DNA of 64,000 nt from Gordonia heveisoli (GTDB lineage: Bacteria > Actinomycetota > Actinomycetes > Mycobacteriales > Mycobacteriaceae), in assembly GCF_030315745.1 (NCBI RefSeq), contig NZ_JASXSH010000005.1, positions 1-64,000 of the forward strand, given 5' to 3'. The notes under the pieces are model-generated. The model was not told the origin of the DNA, ran no database searches, and saw nothing but the letters and a program-made list of their open reading frames with translations. Shown piece after piece: positions 36,788 to 47,427 of this stretch (position 1 is its first letter; each line of letters begins with the position of its first letter). The position numbers and the translations under genes were made by a program.

Positions 36788-37731
36788 GCGCCGCCCCGCA
36801 ACGACGCGGTCAGCGCCGGAATACCTCTGGACCGACGTCGTCTTCCTCCGCCGGTGAGCCGCCCACCGGCCCGGCATCAGGTAGCGCGTCGGCTTCGGGC
36901 TCCCCGGAAAAGAAGTCGCGCGCCGGTCGTGACCTGCCGGCCGCCATCGGCGTAGGGGTATCGCTCGGGGCCGCGATCATCGTCATCCTGCTCTTCGCGC
37001 CGAAGGTGTGGTTCGGTCTGGTCGCCGTCGCACTGGCGATCGCCACCTGGGAAGTCGCCAAGCGCCTGCGCGCGGGTGGTTACGACATCGCGCTCTGGCC
37101 GCTGCTGATCGGTGGGCAGGCCATCATCTGGGCGAGTTGGCCGTGGGGGCAGACCGGACAGCTGACGGCGTTCACGGCGACAGTGCTGGTCGCGATGGTG
37201 TGGAAGCTACTTGCGCAGGGATTGTCCGAGGCCCCCAAGAATTACCTGCGCGACCTCGCGATCACCGTGCTGGTGCTGGCGTGGTTGCCGCTACTCGCCT
37301 CGTTCGGCACCTATCTCGTCGTGCAGGACGACGGCGCCGCCCGGGTGGCCACCCTGATGATCGTGGTGGTCTGCTCGGATGTCGGCGGGTATGCGGCCGG
37401 GGTGCTCTTCGGTAAGCATCCGATGGCGCCGGCGATCAGTCCCAAGAAGTCCTGGGAGGGGATGGCAGGCTCATTGCTGGTCGGCGGCATCGGCGCGGTC
37501 TGCTCGGTGCACTTCCTGTTGGGCAACCACTGGTGGATCGGCCTGATTCTCGGGCCGGGTCTGGTGATCTGCGCAACGCTCGGTGACCTCGTCGAATCCC
37601 AGGTCAAACGGGACCTCGGGATCAAGGACATGGGTACGCTGCTGCCCGGCCACGGCGGGATCATGGACCGGCTGGACTCACTACTGCCATCGGCGTTCGT
37701 GGTGTGGGCGGTGCTGACCGCGCTGCTGTGA
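36784..37731 (+). CDS. cdsA: Phosphatidate cytidylyltransferase
   Basis: 315 residues. A 55-residue hydrophilic Ser/Pro-rich head is followed by about 8 membrane helices and the signature [19 protein letters not shown]. It makes CDP-diacylglycerol for all phospholipids, including phosphatidylinositol mannosides. GTG start in a GTGA overlap with frr. Confidence 0.95.
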   Translation: MSAAPQRRGQRRNTSGPTSSSSAGEPPTGPASGSASASGSPEKKSRAGRDLPAAIGVGVSLGAAIIVILLFAPKVWFGLVAVALAIATWEVAKRLRAGGYDIALWPLLIGGQAIIWASWPWGQTGQLTAFTATVLVAMVWKLLAQGLSEAPKNYLRDLAITVLVLAWLPLLASFGTYLVVQDDGAARVATLMIVVVCSDVGGYAAGVLFGKHPMAPAISPKKSWEGMAGSLLVGGIGAVCSVHFLLGNHWWIGLILGPGLVICATLGDLVESQVKRDLGIKDMGTLLPGHGGIMDRLDSLLPSAFVVWAVLTALL

Positions 37732-37740
37732 GCGCGTGGG

Positions 37741-38145
37741 CTACTTGCCAGCCTTCTTCAGGGCGCGTCGCATCTGCAACATCCGCAGACCACCGATCAG
37801 CGCCACGATGAGCGCGCCGGCGATCGCGGCGATCAGGAGGCTGACGCCGACGGGCAGGTCGACCGTCCAGAACAGCAGGGTGATCGCCTGGGACTCCAGA
37901 TTCTGCAGGATGAAGACCAGGAGCAGGATCAGGATGATCGCCCCGATGACCAGTCCGTAGAAGGTGGCGCGGGTGCGCGTGTGCTCGACATCGCGAACGC
38001 TGTTGCGCAGTTCATTGCGTTCGTTGAGCAGCGCCTGGTGTTCGGCGGCGGCCTGCGGGTCCACCGGCGGCGCGTCAAAGGCGGTGGGATCGAGGTGTCC
38101 CGCCGTGGGGTCGACGCCGGGATGCTGCGGATCTGGTGTCGTCAT
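37741..38145 (-). CDS. LapA/DUF1049 family membrane protein
   Basis: 134 residues. A 60-residue Pro/Asp-rich cytoplasmic part precedes two membrane helices ([19 protein letters not shown] and [19 protein letters not shown]) and a short basic end, the LapA layout. In E. coli LapA works with LapB in lipopolysaccharide control; the role in actinobacteria is unknown. It is convergent with cdsA and divergent from rlmN with about 30 bp between starts. Confidence 0.8.
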   Translation of the reverse strand: MTTPDPQHPGVDPTAGHLDPTAFDAPPVDPQAAAEHQALLNERNELRNSVRDVEHTRTRATFYGLVIGAIILILLLVFILQNLESQAITLLFWTVDLPVGVSLLIAAIAGALIVALIGGLRMLQMRRALKKAGK

Positions 38146-38162
38146 CGCCCCATCATTACATG

Positions 38163-38168
38163 CGACAA
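38163..38168 (+). promoter_or_regulatory. Candidate -10 (GACAAT) of rlmN
   Basis: Ends 7 nt before the rlmN ATG, with no ribosome site between. It lies in the 30-bp gap with the divergent lapA-like gene. Confidence 0.35.
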
Positions 38169-38175
38169 TGGCTGC

Positions 38176-39282
38176 ATGACGTCATTGCCACTCGTGTTCG
38201 ACGCGCCCAAACGCGGGCGCCCGCCGACACATTTCACCGACCTCGAACCGGAGGCGCGGATCGCGGCGGTGACCGAACTGGGCCTACCGAAGTTCCGGGC
38301 CGACCAGCTCGCCCGGCAGTACTACAGCCGACTCAACGCCGACGTCGCCGAAATGACCGATCTGCCCGCAGGTGCTCGCGAGTCGGTCGGCGAACGGTTG
38401 TTCCCGCAGCTGCTGAACCCGGTCCGGCACATCTCCTGTGACGACGGCAGTACCCGCAAGACCTTGTGGCGTCTGCACGACGGAACGCTGCTGGAATCGG
38501 TGCTGATGCGTTACACCGACCGCAACACCCTGTGCATCTCCAGCCAGGCCGGTTGCGGCATGGCCTGCCCGTTCTGTGCGACCGGCCAGGGCGGTCTCGA
38601 CCGTAATCTGTCCACCGGCGAGATCGTCGACCAGGTCCGGGCGGCTGCGCGATCGTTGCGCGACGGCGAGTTCGGCGAGCCCGGACGCCTGTCGAATGTC
38701 GTGTTCATGGGTATGGGCGAGCCGCTGGCCAATTACAAACGGGTGGTCAGCGCGGTACGACAGATCACCGCACCCGCACCGCAGGGGCTGGGCATCTCGG
38801 CCCGGTCGGTCACCGTGTCGACCGTCGGGCTCGCCCCGTCGATCCGCAGGCTCGCGGACGAGGGCCTGTCGGTCACCCTCGCGGTCTCCTTGCACACCCC
38901 CGACGACGAACTCCGCGACACCTTGGTCCCGGTCAACAACCGATGGTCGGTGCAGGAGGTGCTCGACGCCGCGCGGTACTACGCCGACACCACCGGTCGT
39001 CGGGTGTCGATCGAGTACGCACTCATCCGTGACGTCAACGACCAGCCGTGGCGTGCGGACATGCTCGGTCAGAAGCTGCACAAGGCGCTGGGATCGCTGG
39101 TCCATGTGAACCTGATCCCGCTGAACCCGACACCAGGCTCGGAATGGGACGCCAGTCCCAAGCCGGTCGAGCGTGAGTTCGTCCGGAGGGTCCGGGAGCA
39201 GGGGGTGTCCTGCACCGTGCGCGACACCCGCGGCCAGGAGATCGCGGCGGCCTGTGGTCAGCTCGCCGCCGAGGAACGCTGA
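38176..39282 (+). CDS. rlmN: 23S rRNA/tRNA (adenine-C2)-methyltransferase RlmN
   Basis: 368 residues. The radical-SAM cluster CGMACPFC and the C-terminal Cys in [11 protein letters not shown] needed for the methylated-Cys mechanism are both present; [12 protein letters not shown] is conserved. It makes 2-methyladenosine at A2503 of 23S rRNA and A37 of some tRNAs. ATG 38176 starts the family N-terminus ([18 protein letters not shown]). Confidence 0.96.
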   Translation: MTSLPLVFDAPKRGRPPTHFTDLEPEARIAAVTELGLPKFRADQLARQYYSRLNADVAEMTDLPAGARESVGERLFPQLLNPVRHISCDDGSTRKTLWRLHDGTLLESVLMRYTDRNTLCISSQAGCGMACPFCATGQGGLDRNLSTGEIVDQVRAAARSLRDGEFGEPGRLSNVVFMGMGEPLANYKRVVSAVRQITAPAPQGLGISARSVTVSTVGLAPSIRRLADEGLSVTLAVSLHTPDDELRDTLVPVNNRWSVQEVLDAARYYADTTGRRVSIEYALIRDVNDQPWRADMLGQKLHKALGSLVHVNLIPLNPTPGSEWDASPKPVEREFVRRVREQGVSCTVRDTRGQEIAAACGQLAAEER

Positions 39283-39300
39283 CCACGACCCGAATACAGA

Positions 39301-39329
39301 CGGACCGCCCGTGGTGAACGGGCGGTCCG
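39301..39329. terminator. Bidirectional terminator between rlmN and the DUF2631 gene
   Basis: A perfect 12-bp stem (CGGACCGCCCGT with its complement) around a 5-nt loop, 18 nt after the rlmN stop and between two convergent genes. No T tract. Confidence 0.65.
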
Positions 39330-39376
39330 AAGTGGTGCCGGCGCCGGAGTCATCCGGCGAGAAGTTCTGAGTGGGT

Positions 39377-39652
39377 TCAGCGCTTCCAGGTGCCGCGGTT
39401 GCGGAGGGTGCCGTAGATGGCCAAGCCGACCAGGCCTGCGGCGATGGCGACGAGGTAGATGTCCTCGACATGGCCGACATGGTTGCCGATCAGCATGCCG
39501 AGCAGTGCGATGACACACAGGATGGTCATCGTCCAGTAGGTCTTGACCGCGCCGTTGCCGTGCCAGCCGAACCGTGCGGACGGTGCTTCCGAGGGTTCAC
39601 GAACCCAGCCGGTGTCGATGACGTCGGTGTGCTGCACATCGGTGCTTGCCAC
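39377..39652 (-). CDS. DUF2631-type small membrane protein
   Basis: 91 residues with two membrane helices (YWTMTILCVIALLGMLIG and IYLVAIAAGLVGLAIYG) and a 35-residue hydrophilic N-terminus; ends NRGTWKR. GTG 39652 has gaggag 6 nt before it. Resembles the mycobacterial membrane protein in the same place (Rv2876). Function unknown. Confidence 0.75.
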   Translation of the reverse strand: MASTDVQHTDVIDTGWVREPSEAPSARFGWHGNGAVKTYWTMTILCVIALLGMLIGNHVGHVEDIYLVAIAAGLVGLAIYGTLRNRGTWKR

Positions 39653-39801
39653 AGGGGACTCCTCACTGCGCGGACGTCAGATCTCTGACGATCGGTAGTA
39701 GTTCAGCGATCAGCATAGCGGTATCGCCGCCCGATCATCGCAGTGCCATCGCCGTAACCGCCGGGGTCGGCGCTCACCCGGCCCCGGACGCGTCGAACTG
39801 A

Positions 39802-39807
39802 CAGAAT
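39802..39807 (+). promoter_or_regulatory. Candidate -10 (CAGAAT) of the allantoinase gene
   Basis: The hexamer ends 6 nt before the ATG at 39814; no ribosome site. Confidence 0.35.
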
Positions 39808-39813
39808 TCGGCC

Positions 39814-40797
39814 ATGTCGCCAATTCCACAGTCGTCGTCGGGAGATCGTTCACCGCACACGCTGGCCGCCTATCGCGCGGAGAATTATCCGCGCGACATG
39901 ATCGGCTATGGCGCCACCCCGCCTGACCCGCAGTGGCCCGGCGGTGCGAAGATCGCCGTCCAGTTCGTCCTCAACTATGAGGAGGGTTCGGAGAACAACG
40001 TCCTCGACGGTGACGCCGCGAGTGAGACCTTCCTGTCCGAGATGATCGGCGCGCAGGCCTTCGGTAACCGCCACATGAGTATGGAATCGCTCTACGAATA
40101 CGGCTCGCGAGCCGGGGTGTGGCGGATCCTGCGACTGTTCTCCGACCGTGGGCTGCCGCTGACCATCTTCGCGGTCGCCCAGGCGATGGCGCGCAACCCC
40201 GAGGCGGTCGCCGCCTTCGCCGAGCGCGGCGACGAGATCGCCTGCCACGGCCTGCGCTGGCTGAGCTACCAGCTCACCGACATCGACATCGAACGCGAAC
40301 ACATGCATGCCGCGGTCGCGCTGCTGACCGAGATCACCGGTGCCGCGCCACTGGGCTGGTACACCGGCCGGGATTCGCCGAACACGCGCAGGCTCGTCGT
40401 CGAACACGGTGGATTCGTCTACGACTCCGACAGTTACGCCGACGATCTGCCCTATTGGGTCGGTGTGCCGACCGGTGGTGGGGCGGACGTCGATCACCTG
40501 GTGGTGCCCTATACCCTGGACACCAATGACATGAGATTCGCCTCGCCGGGCGGATTCGGTTCGGGGGAGCCGTATTTCGCATATCTGCGGGATGCCTTCG
40601 ACGTGCTCTACCGGGAGGGCTGCGAGGGGGCACCGAAGATGCTCTCGATCGGGCTGCACTGCCGGCTCGTCGGCCGACCGGCCCGGCTGGCCGCGCTGGA
40701 ACGCTTCGTCGACCATGTGCTCGCCCACGACGACGTCTGGATCGCGCGCCGAATCGACATCGCCGACCACTGGCGCCGCGTGCATCCGCCGCGCTGA
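39814..40797 (+). CDS. PuuE-type allantoinase / polysaccharide deacetylase family
   Basis: 327 residues of the NodB/polysaccharide deacetylase fold in its PuuE form: N-terminal [31 protein letters not shown] (PuuE-typical), EIACHGLRW (metal His) and [15 protein letters not shown]. PuuE proteins hydrolyse allantoin to allantoate without the usual amidohydrolase metal site. No other purine-breakdown gene is nearby, so the substrate is not assured. It is absent from this place in M. tuberculosis as I recall it. Confidence 0.8.
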   Translation: MSPIPQSSSGDRSPHTLAAYRAENYPRDMIGYGATPPDPQWPGGAKIAVQFVLNYEEGSENNVLDGDAASETFLSEMIGAQAFGNRHMSMESLYEYGSRAGVWRILRLFSDRGLPLTIFAVAQAMARNPEAVAAFAERGDEIACHGLRWLSYQLTDIDIEREHMHAAVALLTEITGAAPLGWYTGRDSPNTRRLVVEHGGFVYDSDSYADDLPYWVGVPTGGGADVDHLVVPYTLDTNDMRFASPGGFGSGEPYFAYLRDAFDVLYREGCEGAPKMLSIGLHCRLVGRPARLAALERFVDHVLAHDDVWIARRIDIADHWRRVHPPR

Positions 40798-40867
40798 CGT
40801 CCGGTCGCCGAATGACGTCGGCGGTAGTGCGGCGCGGCGCGATGCGGGCGACGGCCCGCCGGTGGGC

Positions 40868-40873
40868 CAGAAT
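40868..40873 (+). promoter_or_regulatory. Candidate -10 (CAGAAT) of dxr
   Basis: Ends 7 nt before GTG 40881. If used, it rules out ATG 40872, which would overlap the hexamer, and sets the dxr start at 40881. Confidence 0.4.
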
Positions 40874-40880
40874 GGAAGAC

Positions 40881-42056
40881 GTGTCCACACGTGTGCTCAT
40901 CCTCGGCTCCACCGGATCGATCGGCGTTCAGGCGCTCGAAGTCATCGGCGAACATCCCGATCGATTCCAGGTCGCGGGTCTCGGCGCGGGCGGTGGGAAC
41001 CTCGATCTACTCGCGGCGCAGGCGGCCCGGTTCGGCATCGGTCCGGACCGGCTGGCCGTCGCCGACGCCGACGCGGCGGTCACGCTGGGGAATACGGTCG
41101 GCGGACGCGTCGCCGGCGGCCCGGACGCGATGTGCGATCTGATCGCGGCCGCCGACGCCGATGTGGTCCTGAACGCGGTGGTCGGGTCGATCGGGCTGGC
41201 ACCGAGTCTGGCCACGCTTGCCACCGGTGCCCGGTTGGCGCTGGCGAACAAGGAATCGCTGGTGGCGGGCGGATCGCTGGTGCTCGACGCCGCCGCCCCC
41301 GGCCAGATCGTGCCGGTCGACTCCGAGCATTCGGCGATCGCGCAATGCCTGCGGGCCGGCAGCGCCGACGAGGTCGACCGACTGGTGCTGACCGCGTCGG
41401 GTGGGCCATTCCGCGGCTGGACCCGCGCGCAGTTGGAAGATGTGACGCCCGAACAGGCCGGCCGGCATCCGACCTGGTCGATGGGGCCGATGATCACCCT
41501 CAACTCGGCGACGCTCGTCAACAAGGCGTTGGAGGTCATCGAGGCGCATCTGCTGTTCGGCGTCGACTACGACCACATCGACGTGACCGTGCATCCGCAG
41601 TCGATCGTGCACTCGATGGTCACCTTTGTCGACGGTGCGACCGTCGCGAAGGCGTCGCCGCCGTCGATGAAGCTGCCGATCGCGCTCGCTCTCGGCTGGC
41701 CCGATCGCGTGCCGGGGTCGTCGATGGCCTGCGACTTCTCGACCGCGGCCCAGTGGACCTTCGAACCCGTCGACAACGAGGTCTTCCCGGCCGTCGAACT
41801 GGCTCGGACCGCCGGTCGGGGTGGTGGAAGTCTCACCGCAGTCTTCAACGCCGCCAACGAAGCCGCCGCCGCCGGCTTCTTCGCAGGCCGGATCCGGTTT
41901 CCGCGGATCGTCGAGGTCGTCGCCGAGGTGCTCGCCGACGCCGATCAGTGGCGCAACCCGCCAGGTACTGTGGAAGAGGTCTTCGCCGCCGATCAGTGGG
42001 CGCGCGCGCATGCCGCGCGCCTCGTCGAATCCACCGCGAGCCGCACCCGGGACTGA
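40881..42056 (+). CDS. dxr: 1-deoxy-D-xylulose 5-phosphate reductoisomerase
   Basis: 391 residues from GTG 40881. [18 protein letters not shown] is the NADPH site; [12 protein letters not shown] and [14 protein letters not shown] form the metal and substrate site; [27 protein letters not shown] is diagnostic (cut into parts: [15 protein letters not shown]). It makes methylerythritol phosphate, the committed step of non-mevalonate isoprenoid synthesis and the target of fosmidomycin. The start was chosen because it directly opens the first strand and matches the upstream hexamer; ATG 40872 adds three residues. rip1 and ispG follow. Confidence 0.95.
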   Translation: MSTRVLILGSTGSIGVQALEVIGEHPDRFQVAGLGAGGGNLDLLAAQAARFGIGPDRLAVADADAAVTLGNTVGGRVAGGPDAMCDLIAAADADVVLNAVVGSIGLAPSLATLATGARLALANKESLVAGGSLVLDAAAPGQIVPVDSEHSAIAQCLRAGSADEVDRLVLTASGGPFRGWTRAQLEDVTPEQAGRHPTWSMGPMITLNSATLVNKALEVIEAHLLFGVDYDHIDVTVHPQSIVHSMVTFVDGATVAKASPPSMKLPIALALGWPDRVPGSSMACDFSTAAQWTFEPVDNEVFPAVELARTAGRGGGSLTAVFNAANEAAAAGFFAGRIRFPRIVEVVAEVLADADQWRNPPGTVEEVFAADQWARAHAARLVESTASRTRD

Positions 42057-42119
42057 CCGGGACGGCACCGGTGGCGGTGCGATCGGAGAGCATAGGCGAA
42101 GTCTGGATGGAGTGAGTAC

Positions 42120-43346
42120 GTGAGTTTCGCGATCGGCGTGACCCTTTTCGCGGTGGCGTTGCTGTTGTCGGTCGCCTGGCACGAATGCGGTCACATGTGG
42201 GCGGCGCAGGCCACCGGCATGAAAGTGCGACGCTACTTCGTCGGATTCGGCCCGACCCTGTGGTCCACCCGCCGTGGTGAAACCGAGTACGGGATCAAGG
42301 CGGTGCCACTCGGCGGGTTCTGCGACATCGCGGGCATGACCCCGCACGAGGATCTCGCGTGGGACGAACGCGACCGCGCCATGTACAAGCAGTCCGCGTG
42401 GAAACGCCTGGTCGTACTCTTCGCGGGCCCCGCACAGAACTTCATCCTCGGCTTCGTCCTGATCATCATCGTCGGATTGAGCTTCGGGCTGCCCGACCTC
42501 AGCCCGCCCCCGACCCCCGCCCGCGTCGCCGAGACGAATTGCGTCTCCCCGAAGATCGACATCGTCGGCAACAAACAGACCAAGGCGCCGTGTACCGGTG
42601 CCGGTCCGGCCGCCGACGCCGGACTCCTGCCCGGCGATGAGATCGTCGCCGTCAACGGCCAGCCGGTCGGCAAGGCGGCCGACCTGACGCCGGTGATCCG
42701 CGCGAGCACCGGACCGGTGGTCCTGAGCGTGCGGCGCGACCAGCAACAGCTGCAACTGACGATGACGCCACAGCCGGTCACCGTCACCGCCACCGGCTCG
42801 GACGGCAAGGTCGAGTCGCAGACCTACAACATGGTCGGCGTCGCCTACGACACCCCGCCCGCGGTGAACCACTACGACGTGGCCGGCATCCTCCCCGGAG
42901 CCCTCGGCTTCACCGGTGATCTGTTCCGGGAGACCTGGAACGCGCTGCTGTCGCTGCCGTCGAAGGTCAGCGGACTGTGGACCGCGGTCACCGGCGGCGA
43001 ACGCTCGCTGGACACCCCGGTCAGCGTGTACGGCGCGTCGGTGCTCGGCGGTCAGGCCGTCGAGCGCGGACTGTGGGACATGTTCTGGATCCTGCTGATC
43101 AGCATCAATTTCTTCCTCGGCCTGTTCAACCTGGTCCCGTTGCTGCCGCTGGACGGCGGACACATGGCGATCGTCGGGTACGAGAAGGTTCGTGACCTGA
43201 TCCGGCGGATGTTCGGGCGAGCCCCGGGCGGCGCCGTCGACTATTACAAGCTGATGCCGATCACCTACGCGGTGGTCCTGGTGATGGGTGGATTCATGGC
43301 ATTGACCCTCACCGCCGACATCGTCAACCCGATCGACCCGTGGTGA
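42120..43346 (+). CDS. rip1: Site-2 intramembrane metalloprotease Rip1 (M50/RseP)
   Basis: 408 residues. Zn site HECGH in the first membrane helix, a PDZ domain (about residues 160-220, ADAGLLPGDEIVAVNGQPV) and the LLPLDGGH motif of the last helices. It cuts anti-sigma factors and other membrane substrates and lies between dxr and ispG as in M. tuberculosis (Rv2869c). GTG 42120 follows ggatggag. Confidence 0.95.
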   Translation: MSFAIGVTLFAVALLLSVAWHECGHMWAAQATGMKVRRYFVGFGPTLWSTRRGETEYGIKAVPLGGFCDIAGMTPHEDLAWDERDRAMYKQSAWKRLVVLFAGPAQNFILGFVLIIIVGLSFGLPDLSPPPTPARVAETNCVSPKIDIVGNKQTKAPCTGAGPAADAGLLPGDEIVAVNGQPVGKAADLTPVIRASTGPVVLSVRRDQQQLQLTMTPQPVTVTATGSDGKVESQTYNMVGVAYDTPPAVNHYDVAGILPGALGFTGDLFRETWNALLSLPSKVSGLWTAVTGGERSLDTPVSVYGASVLGGQAVERGLWDMFWILLISINFFLGLFNLVPLLPLDGGHMAIVGYEKVRDLIRRMFGRAPGGAVDYYKLMPITYAVVLVMGGFMALTLTADIVNPIDPW

Positions 43347-43392
43347 TGAGAAGCACCGCGAGCCGCAACCACTGTGACCAGAGGTGAATGAG

Positions 43393-44568
43393 ATGAACTC
43401 CCCATCGGATTCGGCAATCCCGATCGGTCTGGGTATGCCGGCGGCGCCGCTCCCGGTCCTGGCGCCGCGCCGCAAGACCCGGCAGATCCAGGTCGGGTCG
43501 GTGGGCGTCGGCAGCGACCACCCGATCTCGGTGCAATCGATGACGACCACCAAGACCCACGACATCAACGCGACCTTGCAGCAGATCGCGGCGCTGACCG
43601 CGTCGGGCTGCGACATCGTGCGGGTGGCCTGTCCGCGCAACGAGGATGCCGAGGCGCTGCCGATCATCGCCAAGAAGAGCAAGATTCCGGTGATCGCCGA
43701 CATCCACTTCCAGCCGAAGTACATCTTCGCCGCCATTGACGCCGGGTGCGCCGCGGTCCGCGTGAATCCGGGCAACATCAAGGAGTTCGACGGCCGGGTC
43801 AAAGAGGTCGCCAAGGCCGCAGGCGACGCCGGCATCCCCATCCGCATCGGGGTGAATGCCGGTTCGCTCGACAAGCGGATCATGGAGAAGTACGGCAAGG
43901 CCACCCCCGAAGCACTCGTCGAGTCGGCGCTGTGGGAGGCGGGTCTGTTCGAGGAACACGGCTTCGGCGACATCAAGATCTCGGTCAAACACAACGACCC
44001 GGTGATCATGGTCGAGGCCTATCGGCAGCTCGCGGCCCAGTGCGACTACCCGCTGCACCTCGGCGTGACCGAGGCCGGGCCGGCATTCCAGGGGACCATC
44101 AAGTCGGCGGTGGCCTTCGGCGCACTGCTGTCGGAGGGTATCGGCGACACCATCCGCGTTTCGTTGTCTGCGCCCCCAGCCGAAGAGGTCAAGGTCGGCG
44201 ACCAGATCCTGCAGTCGCTCAATCTGCGTCCACGCAAGCTGGAGATCGTGTCCTGCCCGTCCTGCGGGCGAGCGCAGGTCGATGTCTACAAGCTCGCCGA
44301 CGCCGTGTCGGCCGGTCTGGAAGGGATGGAGGTTCCGCTGCGAGTCGCGGTCATGGGCTGCGTCGTCAACGGACCCGGCGAGGCGCGCGAAGCCGATCTC
44401 GGGGTCGCCTCGGGCAACGGCAAGGGGCAGATCTTCGTCAAGGGTGAAGTCATCAAGACCGTGCCGGAAGCCGAGATCGTGGAGACCTTGATCGAGGAAG
44501 CGCTGCGGATCGCGGGCGAATCGGGAGAAACTGGAGAGATCGGGCAACCCGTGGTGACCGTCTCGTAG
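43393..44568 (+). CDS. ispG: 4-hydroxy-3-methylbut-2-enyl diphosphate synthase IspG
   Basis: About 391 residues from ATG 43393 (GTG 43384 possible). TIM-barrel start [20 protein letters not shown]; 4Fe-4S ligands in SCPSCGR and [10 protein letters not shown]. It makes HMBPP, the next-to-last step of the pathway begun by dxr 2.5 kb upstream. The ribosome site agaggtg precedes the ATG. Confidence 0.96.
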   Translation: MNSPSDSAIPIGLGMPAAPLPVLAPRRKTRQIQVGSVGVGSDHPISVQSMTTTKTHDINATLQQIAALTASGCDIVRVACPRNEDAEALPIIAKKSKIPVIADIHFQPKYIFAAIDAGCAAVRVNPGNIKEFDGRVKEVAKAAGDAGIPIRIGVNAGSLDKRIMEKYGKATPEALVESALWEAGLFEEHGFGDIKISVKHNDPVIMVEAYRQLAAQCDYPLHLGVTEAGPAFQGTIKSAVAFGALLSEGIGDTIRVSLSAPPAEEVKVGDQILQSLNLRPRKLEIVSCPSCGRAQVDVYKLADAVSAGLEGMEVPLRVAVMGCVVNGPGEAREADLGVASGNGKGQIFVKGEVIKTVPEAEIVETLIEEALRIAGESGETGEIGQPVVTVS

Positions 44569-44634
44569 TCGCGCAGACGGACCCAGACCCGGGTGCGCGG
44601 TGCAATGGTGTCGGGCGGCGATGAAGGAGTGGCA

Positions 44635-45471
44635 GTGCTGAAGCTTCTGGGCGACAAGCCACTCGGTGCGCGTGACATGGATGCGGTCCGGTCTGTTCTC
44701 GACTCGGATCCGGTGGCCAACTGTATGGTCGCCGCCCGTTTCGAAGCGCACGGCATCGCGCCGCGACTGCTCGGCGGCGAGTTGTGGACGGCGGGTGATC
44801 CGTCGAACTCCCTGTGTTTCTCCGGCGCGAATCTGATCCCGATCACCGGCAGCGCCGCAGACCTCGAGTATTTCGCCGATCGGGCCGTTGCGGCACCCCG
44901 GATCTGCTCGTCGATCGTCGGACGCGCGGATCTGGTCATGCCGCTGTGGCAGCAGATCGAGCCCGCGTGGGGACCGGCACGCGAGGTACGACCGGTGCAG
45001 CCGCTGCTGGTTCTGGAGGGCGCACCCGCGGTCGCACCCGATCCCGCGGTCCGGCTGGTCACGCTCGACGACCTCGACACCTATATGCCCGCCGCGATCG
45101 ACATGTTCATCGGGGAGGTCGGGGTCGACCCAACTCTCGGCGACGGTGGACGGTCCTACCGGCGGCGACTGGCTACTCTCATCACCGCCAAGCGGGTCTT
45201 CGCACGTTTCGACGACGGTGAGGTCGTGTTCAAGGCGGAGATCGGCTCGATGTCGAGGCGCGTCGGGCAGATCCAGGGGATCTGGGTGTCGCCGGACCTG
45301 CGGGGCGGCGGGCTCGGGGCAGGGGGGACAGCCGCGGTGGCCGCGGCGGTGACGGCCGTTGGGCGCCTGCCGAGTCTCTACGTCAACAGTTTCAACCTGC
45401 CTGCGCGGGCCGTGTACGAGCGCGTCGGATTCACCGAGGTGGGTACGTTCGCGACCATCCTCGTCGACTGA
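44635..45471 (+). CDS. GNAT family acetyltransferase with DUF4081 domain
   Basis: About 278 residues from GTG 44635, which has aaggag 5 nt before it. The N-terminal half is a DUF4081-like degenerate GNAT domain; the C-terminal half is an active-looking GNAT with GIWVSPDLRGGGLGAGGTAA (acetyl-CoA loop) and NSFNLPARAVYERVGF. It corresponds to the mycobacterial gene after ispG (Rv2867c). The substrate is unknown. Confidence 0.85.
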   Translation: MLKLLGDKPLGARDMDAVRSVLDSDPVANCMVAARFEAHGIAPRLLGGELWTAGDPSNSLCFSGANLIPITGSAADLEYFADRAVAAPRICSSIVGRADLVMPLWQQIEPAWGPAREVRPVQPLLVLEGAPAVAPDPAVRLVTLDDLDTYMPAAIDMFIGEVGVDPTLGDGGRSYRRRLATLITAKRVFARFDDGEVVFKAEIGSMSRRVGQIQGIWVSPDLRGGGLGAGGTAAVAAAVTAVGRLPSLYVNSFNLPARAVYERVGFTEVGTFATILVD

Positions 45472-45549
45472 TCGTGCGATCGTCGATGTGATCCCCGTCG
45501 AGAGTCGGGTGTCCCGCGTGGCGCGCCGAGGATGGCGTGGGTGCGCACC

Positions 45550-45555
45550 TAAACT
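45550..45555 (+). promoter_or_regulatory. Candidate -10 (TAAACT) of the PBP gene
   Basis: Ends 6 nt before TTG 45562 and 9 nt before ATG 45565. No ribosome site is present. Confidence 0.45.
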
Positions 45556-45564
45556 CGCTCATTG

Positions 45565-47409
45565 ATGGGACAACACGTAGGGGAGCGTCGGCGCGGGCGT
45601 TCGATCATGGCGTTCGGTGCAGCGGTCTGCGTATTGTTGGCCGTCGTCCTGACCGGCTGCGCAGGCGACGAGGATGACGGTCCCCGCCGGGCCGCAGAAC
45701 GCTTCCTCGCCGCCTTCGCGGCACGTGATGTGGTGACGGCCGCGGCAGCCACCGACAACGCCGACGCCGCCGAAGGTGCGCTCGACGCCGCCTGGACTGG
45801 ACTCGCCGCGACGTCGCTGCGGGCGGAGGCCGGAAAGGCGTCGGTCAGCGGCGACACCGCCGAGATCACCGTCGACTACCGCTGGCGGCTGCCGCGCGAC
45901 CGCGAATGGGCATATCCGGCCACCGTGCGGCTCAGCCACACCGACGCAGGCTGGACGGTGCGCTGGTCGAGCACCGACATCCATCCGGGGCTCGGTGCCG
46001 ATCAGCGACTGTCGTTGCGGGTGTTGCAGTCACCGCGCGCAACCGTGAACGAGGCGGACGGGTCGGAGGTGATGGTCGACGGCACCTTGATCGGCGTCAC
46101 CTTCGACGCCAAAGAGGCTGCCCGGCAGGGATCGGTCGCCGATTCGGTGACCCAGCTCGTCGACGTGCTCGGCCCGTTCGACCGGTCGTTGTCGGCCCAG
46201 CAGATTGCCGAGGAGTCGACCGCGACGACGGGCCCCTACCCGATCATGCGGCTGACCGAGGACACCTTCAACCGCTTGCGTGACCGGCTCGCGATCCCCG
46301 GTGTCGGCCACAACGAGCAGCGGATCCTCACCGCCAAGGACAAGAACTTCGCACCCGCGCTGCTCAGCCAGGTGCGCAAGGTGGTGGAAAGCGATCTCGA
46401 CGGCCAGACCGGCTGGCGGGTCGTCACCGTCAACCCCAACGGGCTCGACGCCGACGTGCTCGCCGATCAGGCCCCCCAGCCCGCGCCGGCGGTCGGGCTG
46501 AGCCTGTCCCGGTCGGTGCAGACCGCGGCGCAGCGGGCGGTGAACGCCACCGACCGTTTCCAGATCGCGATGGTCGTCATCCAGCCGTCCACCGGCCGGA
46601 TCCTCGCGGTGGCGCAGAATCGGGCCGCCGACCGGCAGGGGCCGATCGCGACGACCGGCCTCTACCCGCCGGGGTCGACCTTCAAGATGGTGACCGCGGC
46701 GGCCGCGATCAGCCGCAACCTGGCGCATCCCGACACCTATGTGCCGTGTCCCGGTGAGATCCAGATCGGTCCGCGTCTGATCCCGAACTACGACCGGTTC
46801 TCGCTGGGCACGGTCCCGATGCAGCGGGCGTTCGCACAGTCCTGCAACACCACCTTCGCGAAACTGGCCAGTGAGATGGGTCCGAGCGATCTCGCGCACA
46901 CCGCCGCCGCGATGGGGCTGGGCCGGCAGTACACCATCGCCGGTCTGGACGCGGTCTCCGGTTCGGTGCCCATCGCCAACGAACTGGTGGCCCGCAGTGA
47001 GGACGGCTTCGGTCAGGGCAAGGTGCTGGCGAGTCCGCTCGGGATGGCGTTGGTTGCGGGAACTGTCGCCAACAACGGCAAAGCCCCTGTGCCACAACTT
47101 ATCTTGGGTAAGCAGACACGGGTCGACGGTCCGGGCGCGGTCTTGGATCGCGGTGTCGTCGCGCAGTTACGACCCATGATGCGGGCGGTGGTCACCGAAG
47201 GTACGGCGACCACGATCAACGGGCAGGGACCGATCTTCGGCAAGACCGGTGAGGCCGAGTTCGCCGGCGGATCGCATGCGTGGTTCGCCGGGTATCGCGG
47301 TGACCTGGCCTTCGCGACGCTGGTGGTTCGTGGCGCCGACTCGAACAACGCGGTCGCGGTGACCCGCGACTTCTTCAATTTCCTGCCTGCGGGATACGGC
47401 CTGCGCTGA
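45565..47409 (+). CDS. Penicillin-binding protein, lipoprotein class B transpeptidase
   Basis: 614 residues. N-terminal signal with lipobox LTGC (Cys about residue 32), then an NTF2/MecA-like domain (RRAAERFLAAFAARD onward), a dimerisation domain and the transpeptidase domain with all three motifs: STFK (catalytic Ser), SCN and KTG. It cross-links peptidoglycan outside the membrane. It matches the mycobacterial PBP-lipo (Rv2864c). The start is either ATG 45565 or an internal ATG at 45607 that begins at the signal peptide. Confidence 0.93.
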   Translation: MGQHVGERRRGRSIMAFGAAVCVLLAVVLTGCAGDEDDGPRRAAERFLAAFAARDVVTAAAATDNADAAEGALDAAWTGLAATSLRAEAGKASVSGDTAEITVDYRWRLPRDREWAYPATVRLSHTDAGWTVRWSSTDIHPGLGADQRLSLRVLQSPRATVNEADGSEVMVDGTLIGVTFDAKEAARQGSVADSVTQLVDVLGPFDRSLSAQQIAEESTATTGPYPIMRLTEDTFNRLRDRLAIPGVGHNEQRILTAKDKNFAPALLSQVRKVVESDLDGQTGWRVVTVNPNGLDADVLADQAPQPAPAVGLSLSRSVQTAAQRAVNATDRFQIAMVVIQPSTGRILAVAQNRAADRQGPIATTGLYPPGSTFKMVTAAAAISRNLAHPDTYVPCPGEIQIGPRLIPNYDRFSLGTVPMQRAFAQSCNTTFAKLASEMGPSDLAHTAAAMGLGRQYTIAGLDAVSGSVPIANELVARSEDGFGQGKVLASPLGMALVAGTVANNGKAPVPQLILGKQTRVDGPGAVLDRGVVAQLRPMMRAVVTEGTATTINGQGPIFGKTGEAEFAGGSHAWFAGYRGDLAFATLVVRGADSNNAVAVTRDFFNFLPAGYGLR

Positions 47410-47427
47410 GCGCGGGTTCGGCGCGGA

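Noticed and set aside
41007..44009. A 1000-codon open frame on the minus strand
   Set aside because: It is antisense to dxr, rip1 and ispG, whose motifs are complete. Its composition is the shadow expected in high-GC DNA.
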